DNA of 64,000 bases, taken from positions 248,001-312,000 of the forward strand of contig JAFTUG010000016.1 in the NCBI GenBank assembly GCA_017466365.1, in the 5' to 3' direction. The translations under genes and the position numbers were made by a program. Under the pieces are notes generated by a model. The model saw only the letters and a program-made list of their open reading frames with translations. It was not told the DNA's origin and did no database searches. Source of the stretch: Clostridia bacterium (lineage in GTDB: Bacteria; Bacillota; Clostridia; Oscillospirales; Acutalibacteraceae). Positions 1 through 8,568 of this stretch are shown in pieces (the first letter of the stretch is position 1; every line of letters begins with the position of its first letter).

Positions 1-1
1 A

Positions 2-313
2 AAAGAAAAAAGAGCGGTCAGCTCCGTTGAAAGAGGACTTATGCGCCTTGCATTCGGTTCGGTTGCAGATGCAATGAAGCTGATGCTCTGCGAGGAAAGC
101 ATGACGGCAGATGAAATCGAGAGACTGGATCTTTTTAATGTTTCCGATATCAAGCGTCCGAAGGGCGGAGGGCTGGAAATCAAGTTTTTTGACAGATTGA
201 AGGCTCTGGAGCGTCTTGAAAAAATCGGAGCATATGAGGAAGGTACACAGAGCAGCTTTATTAAAGCACTTTCCGACGGTGCAAAGCTTCTTTCGCAGGA
301 GGATGAGTCTTGA
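2..313 (+). CDS. Phage terminase small subunit, C-terminal part (5' end outside window)
   Basis: The frame is open to the left edge, so the 103 visible residues are only the C-terminal part; the ATG at 41 is internal or a late start. The stretch NVSDIKRPKGGG followed by EIKFFDRLKALERL is characteristic of small terminase subunits in Firmicute phages, which recognise phage DNA and recruit the large subunit. The stop codon overlaps the TTG start of the large terminase gene, as expected for a co-translated terminase pair. The identification rests on the C-terminal motif and on position; the DNA-binding N-terminus cannot be seen. Confidence 0.75.
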   Translation, partial: KEKRAVSSVERGLMRLAFGSVADAMKLMLCEESMTADEIERLDLFNVSDIKRPKGGGLEIKFFDRLKALERLEKIGAYEEGTQSSFIKALSDGAKLLSQEDES

Positions 314-1578
314 GTAAGAAGCAGGACTTTACGGCATTTTCTCAAAAGCAGATGAAGGCTCTGTGCTGGTGGATGCCTGAAAGCCCGTTCAGAAATTACG
401 ATGCGGTTATATGTGACGGTGCGGTTCGTTCGGGTAAAACTCTGTGCATGTCCGTTTCGTTTATTGCGTGGGCTTTTTCTGCTTTTTCAGAGAATTCGTT
501 TGCTCTTTGCGGCAAAACAATTGCCTCCTTGCGACGCAATGTTGTTACGGTTATTCTTCCCGTGCTTCGGGAACTCGGTTTTGAATGCAATGAAAAGCTT
601 TCACAGAATCTTATCGAGATCTCCTACGGCGGGTCAACAAATCGCTTCTGGCTTTTCGGCGGCAAGGATGAAAGCTCCGCTGCACTCATTCAGGGCATGA
701 CTCTTGCGGGAGTTTTGCTTGATGAGGTTACTCTTATGCCCCGTTCATTTGTTGAGCAGGCACTTGCACGATGCTCCGTTGACGGCTCAAAGCTTTGGTT
801 CAACTGCAATCCGGAGCATCCGATGCACTGGTTCCATGAGGAATGGGTTAAAAAGCACCGTGAAAAGAATTGCCTTTATCTTCATTTTACCATGAAGGAT
901 AATCCCTCCCTTACACCGTCTATAATTCGCCGCTATGAAAAGCTTTATTCAGGCGCTTTTTATGAACGCTTTGTTCTCGGCAGATGGGTTGCGGCGCAGG
1001 GCTGTGTTTACCCCATGTTTTCGCAGGAAAAGCATGTTATTTCTCCTCCCGATGCGATGAGTCAATACTATATTTCTTGTGATTACGGCACGGTTAACCC
1101 TTCTTCCTTCGGCTTGTGGGGTGAGAACGGCGGAAGGTGGTACAGAATCAAGGAATACTACTTTAATTCGAGAGTTGAAGGAAGTCAGAGAACGGACAGC
1201 GAGCATTATGATGCACTTTGCGACCTTGCAGGCACCTTGCCGATTGAGGCGGTTATAGTTGACCCGTCGGCGGCAAGCTTTATTGAATGCATAAGACGCA
1301 GTGGCAGATTCAGGGTTATACCTGCTCAAAACGAGGTTATCGACGGTATAAGGCGTGTTTCGGATTGTCTTAAGGAGCAAAAAATTCTGTTTTCTCCCGA
1401 ATGCAGAGACACAATCAAGGAATTCGGTCTTTACAGATGGGAAGAAAATGCCGCAAAGGATGCCGTCCGAAAAGAAAACGACCACGCAATGGACGATATC
1501 CGCTATTTTGTTTCAACTGTTGTTGACAAAGAGGATGACGGCGGATTTTTCGCTCTTGCGGCAAGAAGGAGAAGATGA
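310..1578 (+). CDS. Phage terminase large subunit
   Basis: This is the ATPase and nuclease motor that pumps phage DNA into the procapsid. Walker A is GAVRSGKT (residues 37-44) and Walker B is GVLLDE (about 134-139). The C-terminal nuclease half shows acidic motifs in CDYGTVNPSS, IVDPSA and NDHAMDD. Length 422 aa is normal for PBSX-type large terminases. The start is TTG at 310 with AGGAGG at 297-302, and the start overlaps the stop of the small subunit. The end overlaps the portal start as ATGA. All motifs look intact. Confidence 0.93.
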   Translation: MSKKQDFTAFSQKQMKALCWWMPESPFRNYDAVICDGAVRSGKTLCMSVSFIAWAFSAFSENSFALCGKTIASLRRNVVTVILPVLRELGFECNEKLSQNLIEISYGGSTNRFWLFGGKDESSAALIQGMTLAGVLLDEVTLMPRSFVEQALARCSVDGSKLWFNCNPEHPMHWFHEEWVKKHREKNCLYLHFTMKDNPSLTPSIIRRYEKLYSGAFYERFVLGRWVAAQGCVYPMFSQEKHVISPPDAMSQYYISCDYGTVNPSSFGLWGENGGRWYRIKEYYFNSRVEGSQRTDSEHYDALCDLAGTLPIEAVIVDPSAASFIECIRRSGRFRVIPAQNEVIDGIRRVSDCLKEQKILFSPECRDTIKEFGLYRWEENAAKDAVRKENDHAMDDIRYFVSTVVDKEDDGGFFALAARRRR

Positions 1579-2708
1579 TGGGAATATTCAAAAAAAGAGA
1601 TGTTTCAAGGGTTGCGGCGCCTGCAACCCAAACCAAAAACAGGCATCCCTTCGGTATTCTGGACGGTTATGTTCCGCTCGGAGCGCCACAGATAAGGCTC
1701 TATTACACATTGCGTGAAGCAATACCCGTTATTGATGCGGCAATTTTAAAGATAGTGCGCCTTACGGGAGGCTTTGAGATAAAATGCTCCGATAAAACGG
1801 CACAGTTCGCAGCGGATGATTTCATTAAAAATGTTCCTGTAGGCGGAAACAGGCAGGGGCTTGCGGCTTTTACCGAATCTTATTTGGAACAGCTTCTTAC
1901 CTGCGGTACTGCCGTGGGGGAAATAGTAACCGATACAGAAGGAAATCCGAGAGCGCTTTTCAACGCTCCGCTTGGTAACATTGAGCTTAAGCGAAATAAA
2001 AACGGCTTTGACATTGATATATTTGTGAGAGATGACGGACAGCTTCGCAGGGTGACGGCGCCTGAAATGTGCCTTTTGAGTGTTTTGAATCCCGAGCCCG
2101 GTGCGCTGACAGGCTGTTCAATCCTCAAGGGGATGCCTTTTGTAAGCTCGGTGCTTCTCAAGATTTTTGAGAGTATCGGTGCAAACTGGGAAAGAGTAGG
2201 CAATCTGCGATTTGCGGTTACCTATAACCCCAAAAACGATGCCATTGACAGAGCCTATGCAAAGGACAGAGCAATGCAGGTTGCCAAGGAATGGGGCGAA
2301 GCCATGCAGAGCGGTTCGGAAATCCGTGATTTCGTTGCCGTAGGCGATGTGCAGATTAAGGTTATCGGCGCAGATAATCAGATTTTGGACAGCGAGATAC
2401 CCGTACGACAGATGCTTGAACAGATTGTTGCGAAAACGGGCATTCCTCCGTTCATGCTTGGCCTTTCGTGGTCAAGCACGGAAAGAATGTCGCAGCAACA
2501 GTCGGATGCCCTTACAAGCGAGCTGGAGGCCTACAGACGAATTCTTGACCCCGTGATAAGAAAAATATGTACGGCATTTTTAAGAAGCAGAGGTTATTCC
2601 TGCTCTTTTGAAATCGTGTGGAACGATATTATGCTTCAGGATGAGGTCGAAATCAGCAGGGCAATGCTTTACAGGGCGCAGGCAGAAAAAATCCAGAGAG
2701 GTGAATAA
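1575..2708 (+). CDS. Phage portal protein
   Basis: The portal is the dodecameric ring at the capsid vertex through which DNA enters and leaves. Typical portal features are the run LREAIPVIDAAILKIVRL near the N-terminus, the central LLTCGTAVGEIV, and the motif TGIPPFMLGLSW followed by a polar SQQQSDALTSELEAYRR stretch. It starts inside the large terminase stop (ATGATGG at 1575). The second ATG at 1578 has better spacing to AAGGAG at 1566-1571, so the true start could be either. The 3' end is unusual: its TAA stop sits where an ATGA stop/start overlap with the next gene would be expected. At 377 aa it is a compact portal. Confidence 0.88.
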   Translation: MMGIFKKRDVSRVAAPATQTKNRHPFGILDGYVPLGAPQIRLYYTLREAIPVIDAAILKIVRLTGGFEIKCSDKTAQFAADDFIKNVPVGGNRQGLAAFTESYLEQLLTCGTAVGEIVTDTEGNPRALFNAPLGNIELKRNKNGFDIDIFVRDDGQLRRVTAPEMCLLSVLNPEPGALTGCSILKGMPFVSSVLLKIFESIGANWERVGNLRFAVTYNPKNDAIDRAYAKDRAMQVAKEWGEAMQSGSEIRDFVAVGDVQIKVIGADNQILDSEIPVRQMLEQIVAKTGIPPFMLGLSWSSTERMSQQQSDALTSELEAYRRILDPVIRKICTAFLRSRGYSCSFEIVWNDIMLQDEVEISRAMLYRAQAEKIQRGE

Positions 2709-3568
2709 CTACGGAAAAGGAAAACACCAATATTCTGCCCGAGGAGGAGCTTGAGCTTATCGGGCAGTTTGCAAGAAAGAAACTCAAAAACGAGGAAATT
2801 TATACCTTTTCGCTTGTTCTCTGCGATAACGAGATTGACAGAGATAATGAGAAGTTTACGGTTTCCGCACTTAATAAGCTTGCAGAGCTTTTTATTGGAA
2901 AAACAGGTATTTTTGACCACAACATGAAAAGCAAGGACCAGACTGCAAGAATTTATTCCGCAGAGGTTGTAACCGATTCAGGGCGTAAGACCTCTGACGG
3001 AGAGCCTTACACTTATATAAAAGCGAAGGCGTATATGGTCAGAACGGAAAAGAACAAGGATCTTATTGCGGAAATTGATGCAGGCATCAAAAAGGAAACA
3101 AGTGTAGGCTGCTGCGTTGCGGATATAAGCTGCTCAATCTGCGGTATGAATATCAAAACTCACGGCTGCGAGCATCAGAAGGGTAAGGTTTACGGCGGAA
3201 AGCTTTGCTGTTATCTTCTTTCAGAGCCTACCGATGCATATGAATGGTCTTTTGTAGCTGTTCCCGCACAGAAAAATGCGGGCGTAATCAAATCCTTTGT
3301 TCCCGAAAGTGAAACAGAAAAGCTCGCACAGTGGGCAGATGAATACAAGGATGAGCTTAAAGCTGATATTATACGCTGTGCAGCCTCGGTTATACCCGAG
3401 ATGAAAAGCACATCAGTTGAAGAAATCTGTGCCTCTCTTTCCGTTAAGGCGCTTCGCGAAATGCGCGATGCATTCCGTGAAAATGCGAAGAAAAATCTGC
3501 CCGTTGTAAGGCAGCTTGACTGCGTTCAGGCAGATAGTGAAAACAGTAATTCCGAATATAAAATTTAA
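2705..3568 (+). CDS. Prohead protease (HK97-type serine protease), ATG start missing
   Basis: This protease matures the scaffold and capsid during head assembly. The reading frame is open from the portal stop onward, with no ATG, GTG or TTG before 2924. The upstream 73 codons encode ordinary family sequence (EIYTFSLVLCDNEIDRDNE) and carry the probable catalytic His of GIFDHN (residue 72, nt 2918-2920), just before the first ATG. The probable catalytic Ser is in KKETSVGC (residue 133). A product begun at 2924 would therefore lack the His. I place the start at ATA 2705, which overlaps the portal stop as ATAA where ATGA is the usual arrangement; ATT at 2732 is another option. A Cys-rich insertion (CSICG, then CEH and CC) may bind zinc. 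Either a rare start codon is used or the gene has lost its start. Confidence 0.72.
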   Translation: MTTEKENTNILPEEELELIGQFARKKLKNEEIYTFSLVLCDNEIDRDNEKFTVSALNKLAELFIGKTGIFDHNMKSKDQTARIYSAEVVTDSGRKTSDGEPYTYIKAKAYMVRTEKNKDLIAEIDAGIKKETSVGCCVADISCSICGMNIKTHGCEHQKGKVYGGKLCCYLLSEPTDAYEWSFVAVPAQKNAGVIKSFVPESETEKLAQWADEYKDELKADIIRCAASVIPEMKSTSVEEICASLSVKALREMRDAFRENAKKNLPVVRQLDCVQADSENSNSEYKI

Positions 3569-3580
3569 GGAGGACTTAAT

Positions 3581-3922
3581 ATGTCAGTATCATTCAGCGG
3601 ATTTAATAACAATACCCTGACCTTTAAATGTTCAGTTGCAATCGATAAGGGAACGCCCGTTATGATTTACAAATCAAGCACGGTTATTGAGTGCAATGAC
3701 GGAGAATCTTTTCACGGCATTGTGGTTGACAGCGACTCAAAATACGCTTCTGTGCAGGTTAGGGGAGTTGTAAAAATGCCTTATACAGGTACCGCTCCCG
3801 CAACCGGATATAACAGTCTCGGTGCAGACGGCAACGGCGGTGTAAAGCTTTCAACATCAAGCGTAAAATATCTTATTCTTGATGTTGACGAAACTGAAAA
3901 TATCGTAACATTCCTGATGTAA
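3581..3922 (+). CDS. Probable capsid decoration (cement) protein
   Basis: A 113-residue beta-rich, Gly/Thr/Ser-rich protein lying between the protease and the major capsid protein, where many HK97-like phages encode a decoration or head-stabilising protein. AAGGAGG at about 3568 stands ahead of the ATG. The segment SVAIDKGTPVMI and the later GIVVDSDSKYASVQVRG resemble the small cement proteins that put a beta-barrel on the capsid surface. Function is inferred from position and composition; there is no catalytic motif. Confidence 0.6.
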   Translation: MSVSFSGFNNNTLTFKCSVAIDKGTPVMIYKSSTVIECNDGESFHGIVVDSDSKYASVQVRGVVKMPYTGTAPATGYNSLGADGNGGVKLSTSSVKYLILDVDETENIVTFLM

Positions 3923-3937
3923 GAAAGGAGAATAAAC

Positions 3938-4942
3938 ATGTCAAATTATGATAACATAAAGCTCGAAAAGGGTCTTTACTCAACGGGAGATTTTACCAAA
4001 GCGCTTGAAAGCCTTGATTCAAGCGAAAACTACAAGGGAACAGCTCTTGAAGGTCTTGATGCATATCAGCGTCAGCTTAAGCGTTTCGGAATCAGGGTGA
4101 GCGGCAGCGGCAGCGACGTTGTTGAAAAGTTTTTCAGAACCTCCGACAGCGCAGTGCTTTTTCCCGAATATGTTTCAAGAGCAGTAAGACAGGGTCTTGA
4201 GCAGGCGGATATTCTTCCCGGAATTGTTGCTTCAACAACCCTTATTGAAGGCATGGATTACCGCTCAATCACTTCCGTTCCCGATGAGGATGATAAGGAG
4301 CTTAAGATTGTTAAGGAGGGTGCATTCATCCCCGAAACAAACATCAGTACAAAGGAAAATCTTGTAAAGCTCAGAAAGAGAGGCAGAAGCCTTGTTGCTT
4401 CATATGAAGCAATCAGATTCCAGCGTCTTGACCTTTTCACCGTAACTCTCCGACAGATTGGTGCATATATTGCAAGAACTCTTCTTAAGGATGCTATTGA
4501 GGTGATTGTTAACGGTGACGGATCGGGTAACAGGGCGGAGGTTATCAAAAGCGGTGAATCAGGCACGCTTGCTTATTCTGACCTCGTGGATTTCTGGAAC
4601 GGTTTTGACCCTTATGAGCTCAATACACTTGTTGCTGCTCCCGAGCTTATGGCTGTTATGCTCAACATGGAGCAGTTCAGAGATGCCGCCGCAGGTCTTA
4701 ATTTCCATGGCAAGGGCGAAATGATTACACCTCTCGGTGCAAAGCTTCTCAAGTCCTCTGCTGTTGAAACCGGTAAAATCATCGGTCTTGACAAGTCTGC
4801 TGCACTTGAAATGGTTAAGGCAGGCGAAATTATGACTGAATATGATAAGCTTATTGACCGCCAGCTTGAACGTGCGGTTATCAGCTGTACGGCAGGCTTT
4901 GCAAAAATCTTTGACGGGGCATCCAAGGTGCTTTCTGTCTGA
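3938..4942 (+). CDS. Major capsid protein (HK97 fold)
   Basis: The main shell subunit. It is 334 aa, begins after AGAAAGGAG, and follows the protease and decoration genes in the canonical order. The N-terminal 60-70 residues are acidic and helical like a scaffold arm. The central part has ADILPGIVASTTLIEGMDYR and LRKRGRSLVASYEAIR, typical of HK97-type capsid proteins with an E-loop. The C-terminal half contains EVIVNGDGSGN and LVAAPELMAVML. The neighbouring terminases and portal argue against an encapsulin. Confidence 0.88.
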   Translation: MSNYDNIKLEKGLYSTGDFTKALESLDSSENYKGTALEGLDAYQRQLKRFGIRVSGSGSDVVEKFFRTSDSAVLFPEYVSRAVRQGLEQADILPGIVASTTLIEGMDYRSITSVPDEDDKELKIVKEGAFIPETNISTKENLVKLRKRGRSLVASYEAIRFQRLDLFTVTLRQIGAYIARTLLKDAIEVIVNGDGSGNRAEVIKSGESGTLAYSDLVDFWNGFDPYELNTLVAAPELMAVMLNMEQFRDAAAGLNFHGKGEMITPLGAKLLKSSAVETGKIIGLDKSAALEMVKAGEIMTEYDKLIDRQLERAVISCTAGFAKIFDGASKVLSV

Positions 4943-4955
4943 CGGAGGGATAGCA

Positions 4956-5321
4956 TTGATTGAAATCTGGAGCATCCTTGATGCAGTCAGAAGAAATCAT
5001 GCTGCTGAAGGTGCGGACGAGGAGCTTGCTCCTCTCTGTGCCGCAGCCGCAAAAGAGCTTGAAGCAAGAATAAAAGATGGTGCGGACTGTACGGATATCA
5101 GGCTTATCAATGCATGTGCGGCAATGGTGAATTACCGCCTCTGCTTAAAAAACACAAGACCCGACGAAGCCGTTACCTCTTTTAAAGCAGGTGACGTGAC
5201 CGTGAGCATCTCTCCCTCGGCGATTATTGAAAGAGCAGAAAAGGAAAAGAGCGATGCTCTTATTGCTGCTCTTCCTCTTTTAAGAGATGACGGCTTTGTT
5301 TTCAGGCAGGTGAGCATATGA
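4956..5321 (+). CDS. Phage head-tail connector-like protein (hypothetical)
   Basis: A 121-residue helical protein directly after the capsid gene, the position of head-tail connector proteins. The frame is open from 4842, but that would overlap the capsid gene by 100 nt. I chose TTG at 4956, which has GGAGGGA at 4944-4950 five bases upstream. It has alternating charged helices (RRNHAAEGADEELAPLC) and no recognisable catalytic motif. Its stop overlaps the next ATG as ATGA. The assignment is positional. Confidence 0.55.
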   Translation: MIEIWSILDAVRRNHAAEGADEELAPLCAAAAKELEARIKDGADCTDIRLINACAAMVNYRLCLKNTRPDEAVTSFKAGDVTVSISPSAIIERAEKEKSDALIAALPLLRDDGFVFRQVSI

Positions 5322-5650
5322 TTGAGTCGATATTCAAAAACTACGGCAGACCTGCCTCCTTTGTTTCAAAAGAAGGCGAAACAATCAAGGAAATGCACGC
5401 CTTTATAAGCCCTCTGCGATATAAAAACAAGATGTATCTTTACGGCGTAAATACCGAAATCGGTTACAATTCGCAGGGACATTATCTTTATATCGGACCT
5501 CCCGACCCTGACCTTACACTTGCATCTGACGGAGAATGTGTAAGCTGCTTTGGTGAAAAATACAGAATTGACAGAGCGGAAAAGGTCTATAAGGGAGAAG
5601 AAGTGTTCTATATATGGGCGATTATAAGAGTAATCGTTGAAACGGAATGA
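5318..5650 (+). CDS. Phage head completion / minor structural protein (hypothetical)
   Basis: A 110-residue protein translated from an ATGA overlap with the preceding gene. It is rich in beta strands and aromatic residues (YKNKMYLYG, YLYIGPPDPDLTL, YRIDRAEKVYKGEEVFYIW), like small head-tail joining proteins that seal the portal. Position between a connector-like gene and the last cassette gene supports a structural role. No family could be named with certainty. Confidence 0.5.
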   Translation: MIESIFKNYGRPASFVSKEGETIKEMHAFISPLRYKNKMYLYGVNTEIGYNSQGHYLYIGPPDPDLTLASDGECVSCFGEKYRIDRAEKVYKGEEVFYIWAIIRVIVETE

Positions 5651-5660
5651 GGTGTGAATT

Positions 5661-6503
5661 ATGAGTGAAATAAGCGCATTGCCCGCAAATATCGTTGAAT
5701 GGCTCAAAAGCCGTGAGGAGCTTGAATATATAAGATTCCTCACGGAATTCCCTGCAATTAAAAAAGCGATACCGCTTAAGCATACAACGGTTGCGGTCGG
5801 TATAGAGAGCATGGAGATTGTTGATTCGTTTACGGAAAATGATGAGGGAGTGCTTGTTGAAAATGAATATTGCAGACAGGCTGAAATTAACCTTAAGCTT
5901 TCCATTCATGCTCCTCTTTCGCAAGGCGGTGAAGCATGCCATGCCGCGTTTACGGACATCATTGACTGCTTAACGTTTGCTTCGGGGCTTGATATTCTGA
6001 CTTCGGGCTGCGGAAACATTGTTGCGGACAGAGATACCGATGCGTTTGTGCTTACCGCATGGGCAACGGTAAATGCTTCTCTTTGCCCTGCACAGACTTC
6101 AAGCCTTGATTTTCCGTCTTTTATAAGCAAGGATTTGCTTTGCGGCTCTCATATAAATGACAGCAGTATCCACCTTTCCGAAAAGCAGCAGGATTATCTT
6201 AACACTCCGTTTGTGAGCGGCTCTTATTTCGGTACGGGGGATGCAAGCAAAAGTGTTTCTCTCGGCTTTCGACCGAGTGTTGCAATAGTAATCGGCGGTC
6301 AGCTTCCGCTGATGCATGTTAACCATTCCTCTTCATGGAATAAGTCGTATGCGGCGGTAGCAATAGACAGCGGTGCTTCGCTCGGAATTGAAATTACAAA
6401 TAACGGTTTTAAAGTGCGCAGCACGGATGAAGAGGTTTCAAGAAACTGTTCACCATTGCTTAATGAGCTTGGTACAACGTATTTTTATCTGGCATTCAAA
6501 TAA
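5661..6503 (+). CDS. Phage structural protein with fibre-like C-terminal domain
   Basis: A 280-residue protein that closes the phage cassette. Roughly the first 170 residues look like a tail-completion or minor head-tail protein and sit where such a gene would be. The last 90 residues resemble the C-terminal display domain of phage fibres: a Gly-rich FGTGDASKSVSLGFRPS, a strand AIVIGG, and an end YFYLAFK. Fusion of a joining-type domain to a fibre-like domain in a cassette with no other tail gene is odd. A strong hairpin terminator follows the stop. Function is inferred from position and motif style only. Confidence 0.5.
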   Translation: MSEISALPANIVEWLKSREELEYIRFLTEFPAIKKAIPLKHTTVAVGIESMEIVDSFTENDEGVLVENEYCRQAEINLKLSIHAPLSQGGEACHAAFTDIIDCLTFASGLDILTSGCGNIVADRDTDAFVLTAWATVNASLCPAQTSSLDFPSFISKDLLCGSHINDSSIHLSEKQQDYLNTPFVSGSYFGTGDASKSVSLGFRPSVAIVIGGQLPLMHVNHSSSWNKSYAAVAIDSGASLGIEITNNGFKVRSTDEEVSRNCSPLLNELGTTYFYLAFK

Positions 6504-6551
6504 TAAAAAGGCTTGTATGGGACTTAATCTCATACAAGCCGTATTTTTTTA
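6504..6551. terminator. Bidirectional rho-independent terminator
   Basis: Inverted repeat GGCTTGTATG / CATACAAGCC at 6511-6541, with an A-run on the left and a T-run on the right. It serves both the phage cassette (plus) and the DUF4474 gene (minus), and marks the right boundary of the phage block. Confidence 0.85.
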
Positions 6552-7586
6552 CTGGTCAATATTCTGCCAAACAAAGCCTACATCTGCGCCTGATTGAACA
6601 AAGCAGTCAAGGTCGTTGCTGTCCAATGAGGAAACACGGGTAAATCCGTTGGCTTCAAACGCTTCACAGAATGCGTTTGCCATTTCGGTATCTTTAAAGG
6701 TTATGTGTGTAACAAGGCGGAACTGTTTGCGGTTTTCGCCACCGTCAAAGCCTACAACGAAGCCTGTGCACCACCAATAATCGGCATAAGGACGGTTAAA
6801 GACGGGCTTGTATTCGCCTGTCTGGTATTCGTCCCACATAAAGCACATTTCCATTTTGAGCCAGTCTTCTTTCTTGGCGCAGTTGAAATGCGTGCCGCCG
6901 CTGCCGACCTTTCTTGTGTAAACACCGACCTCACCGCCGACAAAGGCATATCCGTACTGCCCTTTCCAAATCTGAATGAGCCATTCTTTGTTATCATAAA
7001 CAAACTTTGTTCTGACGGTATCATAAAACATCATGGTTACGGGTGCCATGCTGTCATATCCCTCGTTAAAGCCAAAATTGGACTGCCATGCGTTTTTATC
7101 GTCGGTATAATAATAGTTGCCGTCGGGGTCATATTTATATGATGCTATCGATGCGGTGTCAAAGTCGATATCGGAATCGGGCGGAATGTATTTCGGTGCC
7201 TTCGGCATCTTGAATATCTGCGAAAATTCCTGATTGATAACAGTTGCCAATTGTGTAACAGTTTCTGCGAGAGTAGTTGTTTCCTGCCCTGTAACTCCGG
7301 GCAAATCGGGTGCGGCAGAAGTTTCAGCCGAAACGGAAACAGAGGGGATAACGGAGGGCTGCACAATTCCCGTTGCCGTTTCGCTTGTTTCGTTTTCTCC
7401 GAAAGTAAAATCATTATATACGGGGAAGGTGTAGTCAGGCATGGACTGATATTCCTCGTATGTGCCCGGCTGAATATCAATTGCGGGGCTGTCATCGGCA
7501 TTCATTTTTACGGTAAGCACTGCAACAATGCATACAATGCATGCTGCAACAGCCGAAACAATGATTGCCACTGTTTTGTTGTTCAT
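6549..7586 (-). CDS. Membrane-anchored DUF4474-type protein
   Basis: A 345-residue protein with one N-terminal membrane segment (about residues 5-27, with little charge before it), so most of it should lie outside the cell. A low-complexity Ser/Thr/Glu linker (about 40-120) leads to a conserved-looking domain from about 150: YKYDPDGNYYYTDDKNAWQ, then GYDSMAPVTMMFYDT and IQIWKGQYGYAFVGGEVGVY. I recognise this pattern as DUF4474, common in gut Clostridia and of unknown function. It is 18 nt downstream of the propeller gene and probably co-transcribed with it. There is no enzyme motif I can name. Confidence 0.7.
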   Translation of the reverse strand: MNNKTVAIIVSAVAACIVCIVAVLTVKMNADDSPAIDIQPGTYEEYQSMPDYTFPVYNDFTFGENETSETATGIVQPSVIPSVSVSAETSAAPDLPGVTGQETTTLAETVTQLATVINQEFSQIFKMPKAPKYIPPDSDIDFDTASIASYKYDPDGNYYYTDDKNAWQSNFGFNEGYDSMAPVTMMFYDTVRTKFVYDNKEWLIQIWKGQYGYAFVGGEVGVYTRKVGSGGTHFNCAKKEDWLKMEMCFMWDEYQTGEYKPVFNRPYADYWWCTGFVVGFDGGENRKQFRLVTHITFKDTEMANAFCEAFEANGFTRVSSLDSNDLDCFVQSGADVGFVWQNIDQ

Positions 7587-7604
7587 TTTATTTCCTCCAA
7601 AATA

Positions 7605-8447
7605 TTATTGCATATCATATTCACGCACAAAAGCGTTTATAAAAAGGGGACCCATATCCATTGCAGTGATAACCGGCTTGCCGTTTTTCGTCATAAACGT
7701 CATGCCTTCGCCCTCGCTTCCCGAGGTGAGATTGCGGTCAAGAACCTTTTCAATTGCTCCGCTTTCAGGATTGATTTTGTAAATCGCCTGCGTATCGTCG
7801 TTTGTTGCGGCATAAATAAAGCTGCCATAAAACTCTGCGCCCTGAATTGCATAGGGTGAGCTTTCAAGCTTAACTTCTTTTACAAATTTCATTTCGTTTG
7901 CTGTATCGTAAACAAGGAGCTTTGTCGGATTTTTTGAGTGGTCCGTGCAGTAAAGATAACCCGTTTCACCGTCAACACATACCCACGGCAGACCTCTCGT
8001 GATAACCTCATCATCCATGATATAATAATCTGTAAGCTCAAGGGTTTCGGCATCGAAAACACCTACGATGGGATAATCCCAGACCTTGCTGTCCTCAAGA
8101 CCTGCATAGATTTTGCCGTTATAGAAGCTTAATCCGCCTATGTGCTTTATTCCGAGCTCTTTAAGCTCATCGGGAATTGCAAAATAATTTGCATTAACAA
8201 GTGTTTTTGCATCGGATTCTGTTCTTATAAGAGTTGTTTTTGAAGAAAAATAAAGTGTTTCGCCATCGGTTGTTATTCCCTGCGAACGGAAATATGCGCC
8301 TATTCCCACGATGTTTGTTTTTTCTGCATCCGTTCTTTTGCTCTCGGAGAGAAGGTCTATTCCGTGAGTAAGAACTGAAAAGGGAATAAGTATAACAGCA
8401 AAAATTACCGACAATATTTTGTTTAATGTCAATGCAAATGCACTCAT
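7605..8447 (-). CDS. Membrane-anchored beta-propeller-like protein
   Basis: A 280-residue protein with a hydrophobic N-terminus (about residues 8-27) followed by repeated strand motifs of a YncE or quinoprotein-like propeller: GLSFYNGKIYAG, GVFDAETLELTDYY, WVCVDGETGYLYCTD, AEFYGSFIYAATNDD. Such proteins usually bind ligands or act as scaffolds. I chose the ATG at 8447, preceded by AGGTGG, over an upstream ATG at 8537 that would precede the promoter at 8482-8510. It leads the DUF4474 gene. No catalytic residues can be assigned. Confidence 0.6.
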   Translation of the reverse strand: MSAFALTLNKILSVIFAVILIPFSVLTHGIDLLSESKRTDAEKTNIVGIGAYFRSQGITTDGETLYFSSKTTLIRTESDAKTLVNANYFAIPDELKELGIKHIGGLSFYNGKIYAGLEDSKVWDYPIVGVFDAETLELTDYYIMDDEVITRGLPWVCVDGETGYLYCTDHSKNPTKLLVYDTANEMKFVKEVKLESSPYAIQGAEFYGSFIYAATNDDTQAIYKINPESGAIEKVLDRNLTSGSEGEGMTFMTKNGKPVITAMDMGPLFINAFVREYDMQ

Positions 8448-8481
8448 ATTAATCCACCTGTTTCCCATATTAATACTATAC

Positions 8482-8510
8482 AGTATATCAAATAAGAAAA
8501 ATATAGTCAA
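8482..8510 (-). promoter_or_regulatory. Sigma-A promoter for the propeller/DUF4474 operon
   Basis: Reading leftwards, TTGACT (8505-8510) and TATACT (8482-8487) are separated by 17 nt, about 35 nt upstream of the ATG at 8447. This supports the shorter start of the propeller gene. Confidence 0.7.
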
Positions 8511-8568
8511 CGGAGAAATGCACAAAAATCCCCTCAAAATTTCTGCAGTGAGGAATGTTTTTAAATCG

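Noticed and set aside
949-1485. Long open frame on the minus strand inside the large terminase gene (178 codons)
   Set aside because: It is antisense to an intact terminase with all motifs, has no ribosome site and encodes no recognisable protein.
2924-3568. Short prohead protease starting at the ATG at 2924
   Set aside because: It would drop the probable catalytic His encoded at 2918-2920 and 73 codons of family-like sequence.
3938-4942. Encapsulin nanocompartment instead of phage capsid
   Set aside because: Terminases, portal and prohead protease directly upstream show a DNA-packaging head, and no cargo enzyme is next to it.
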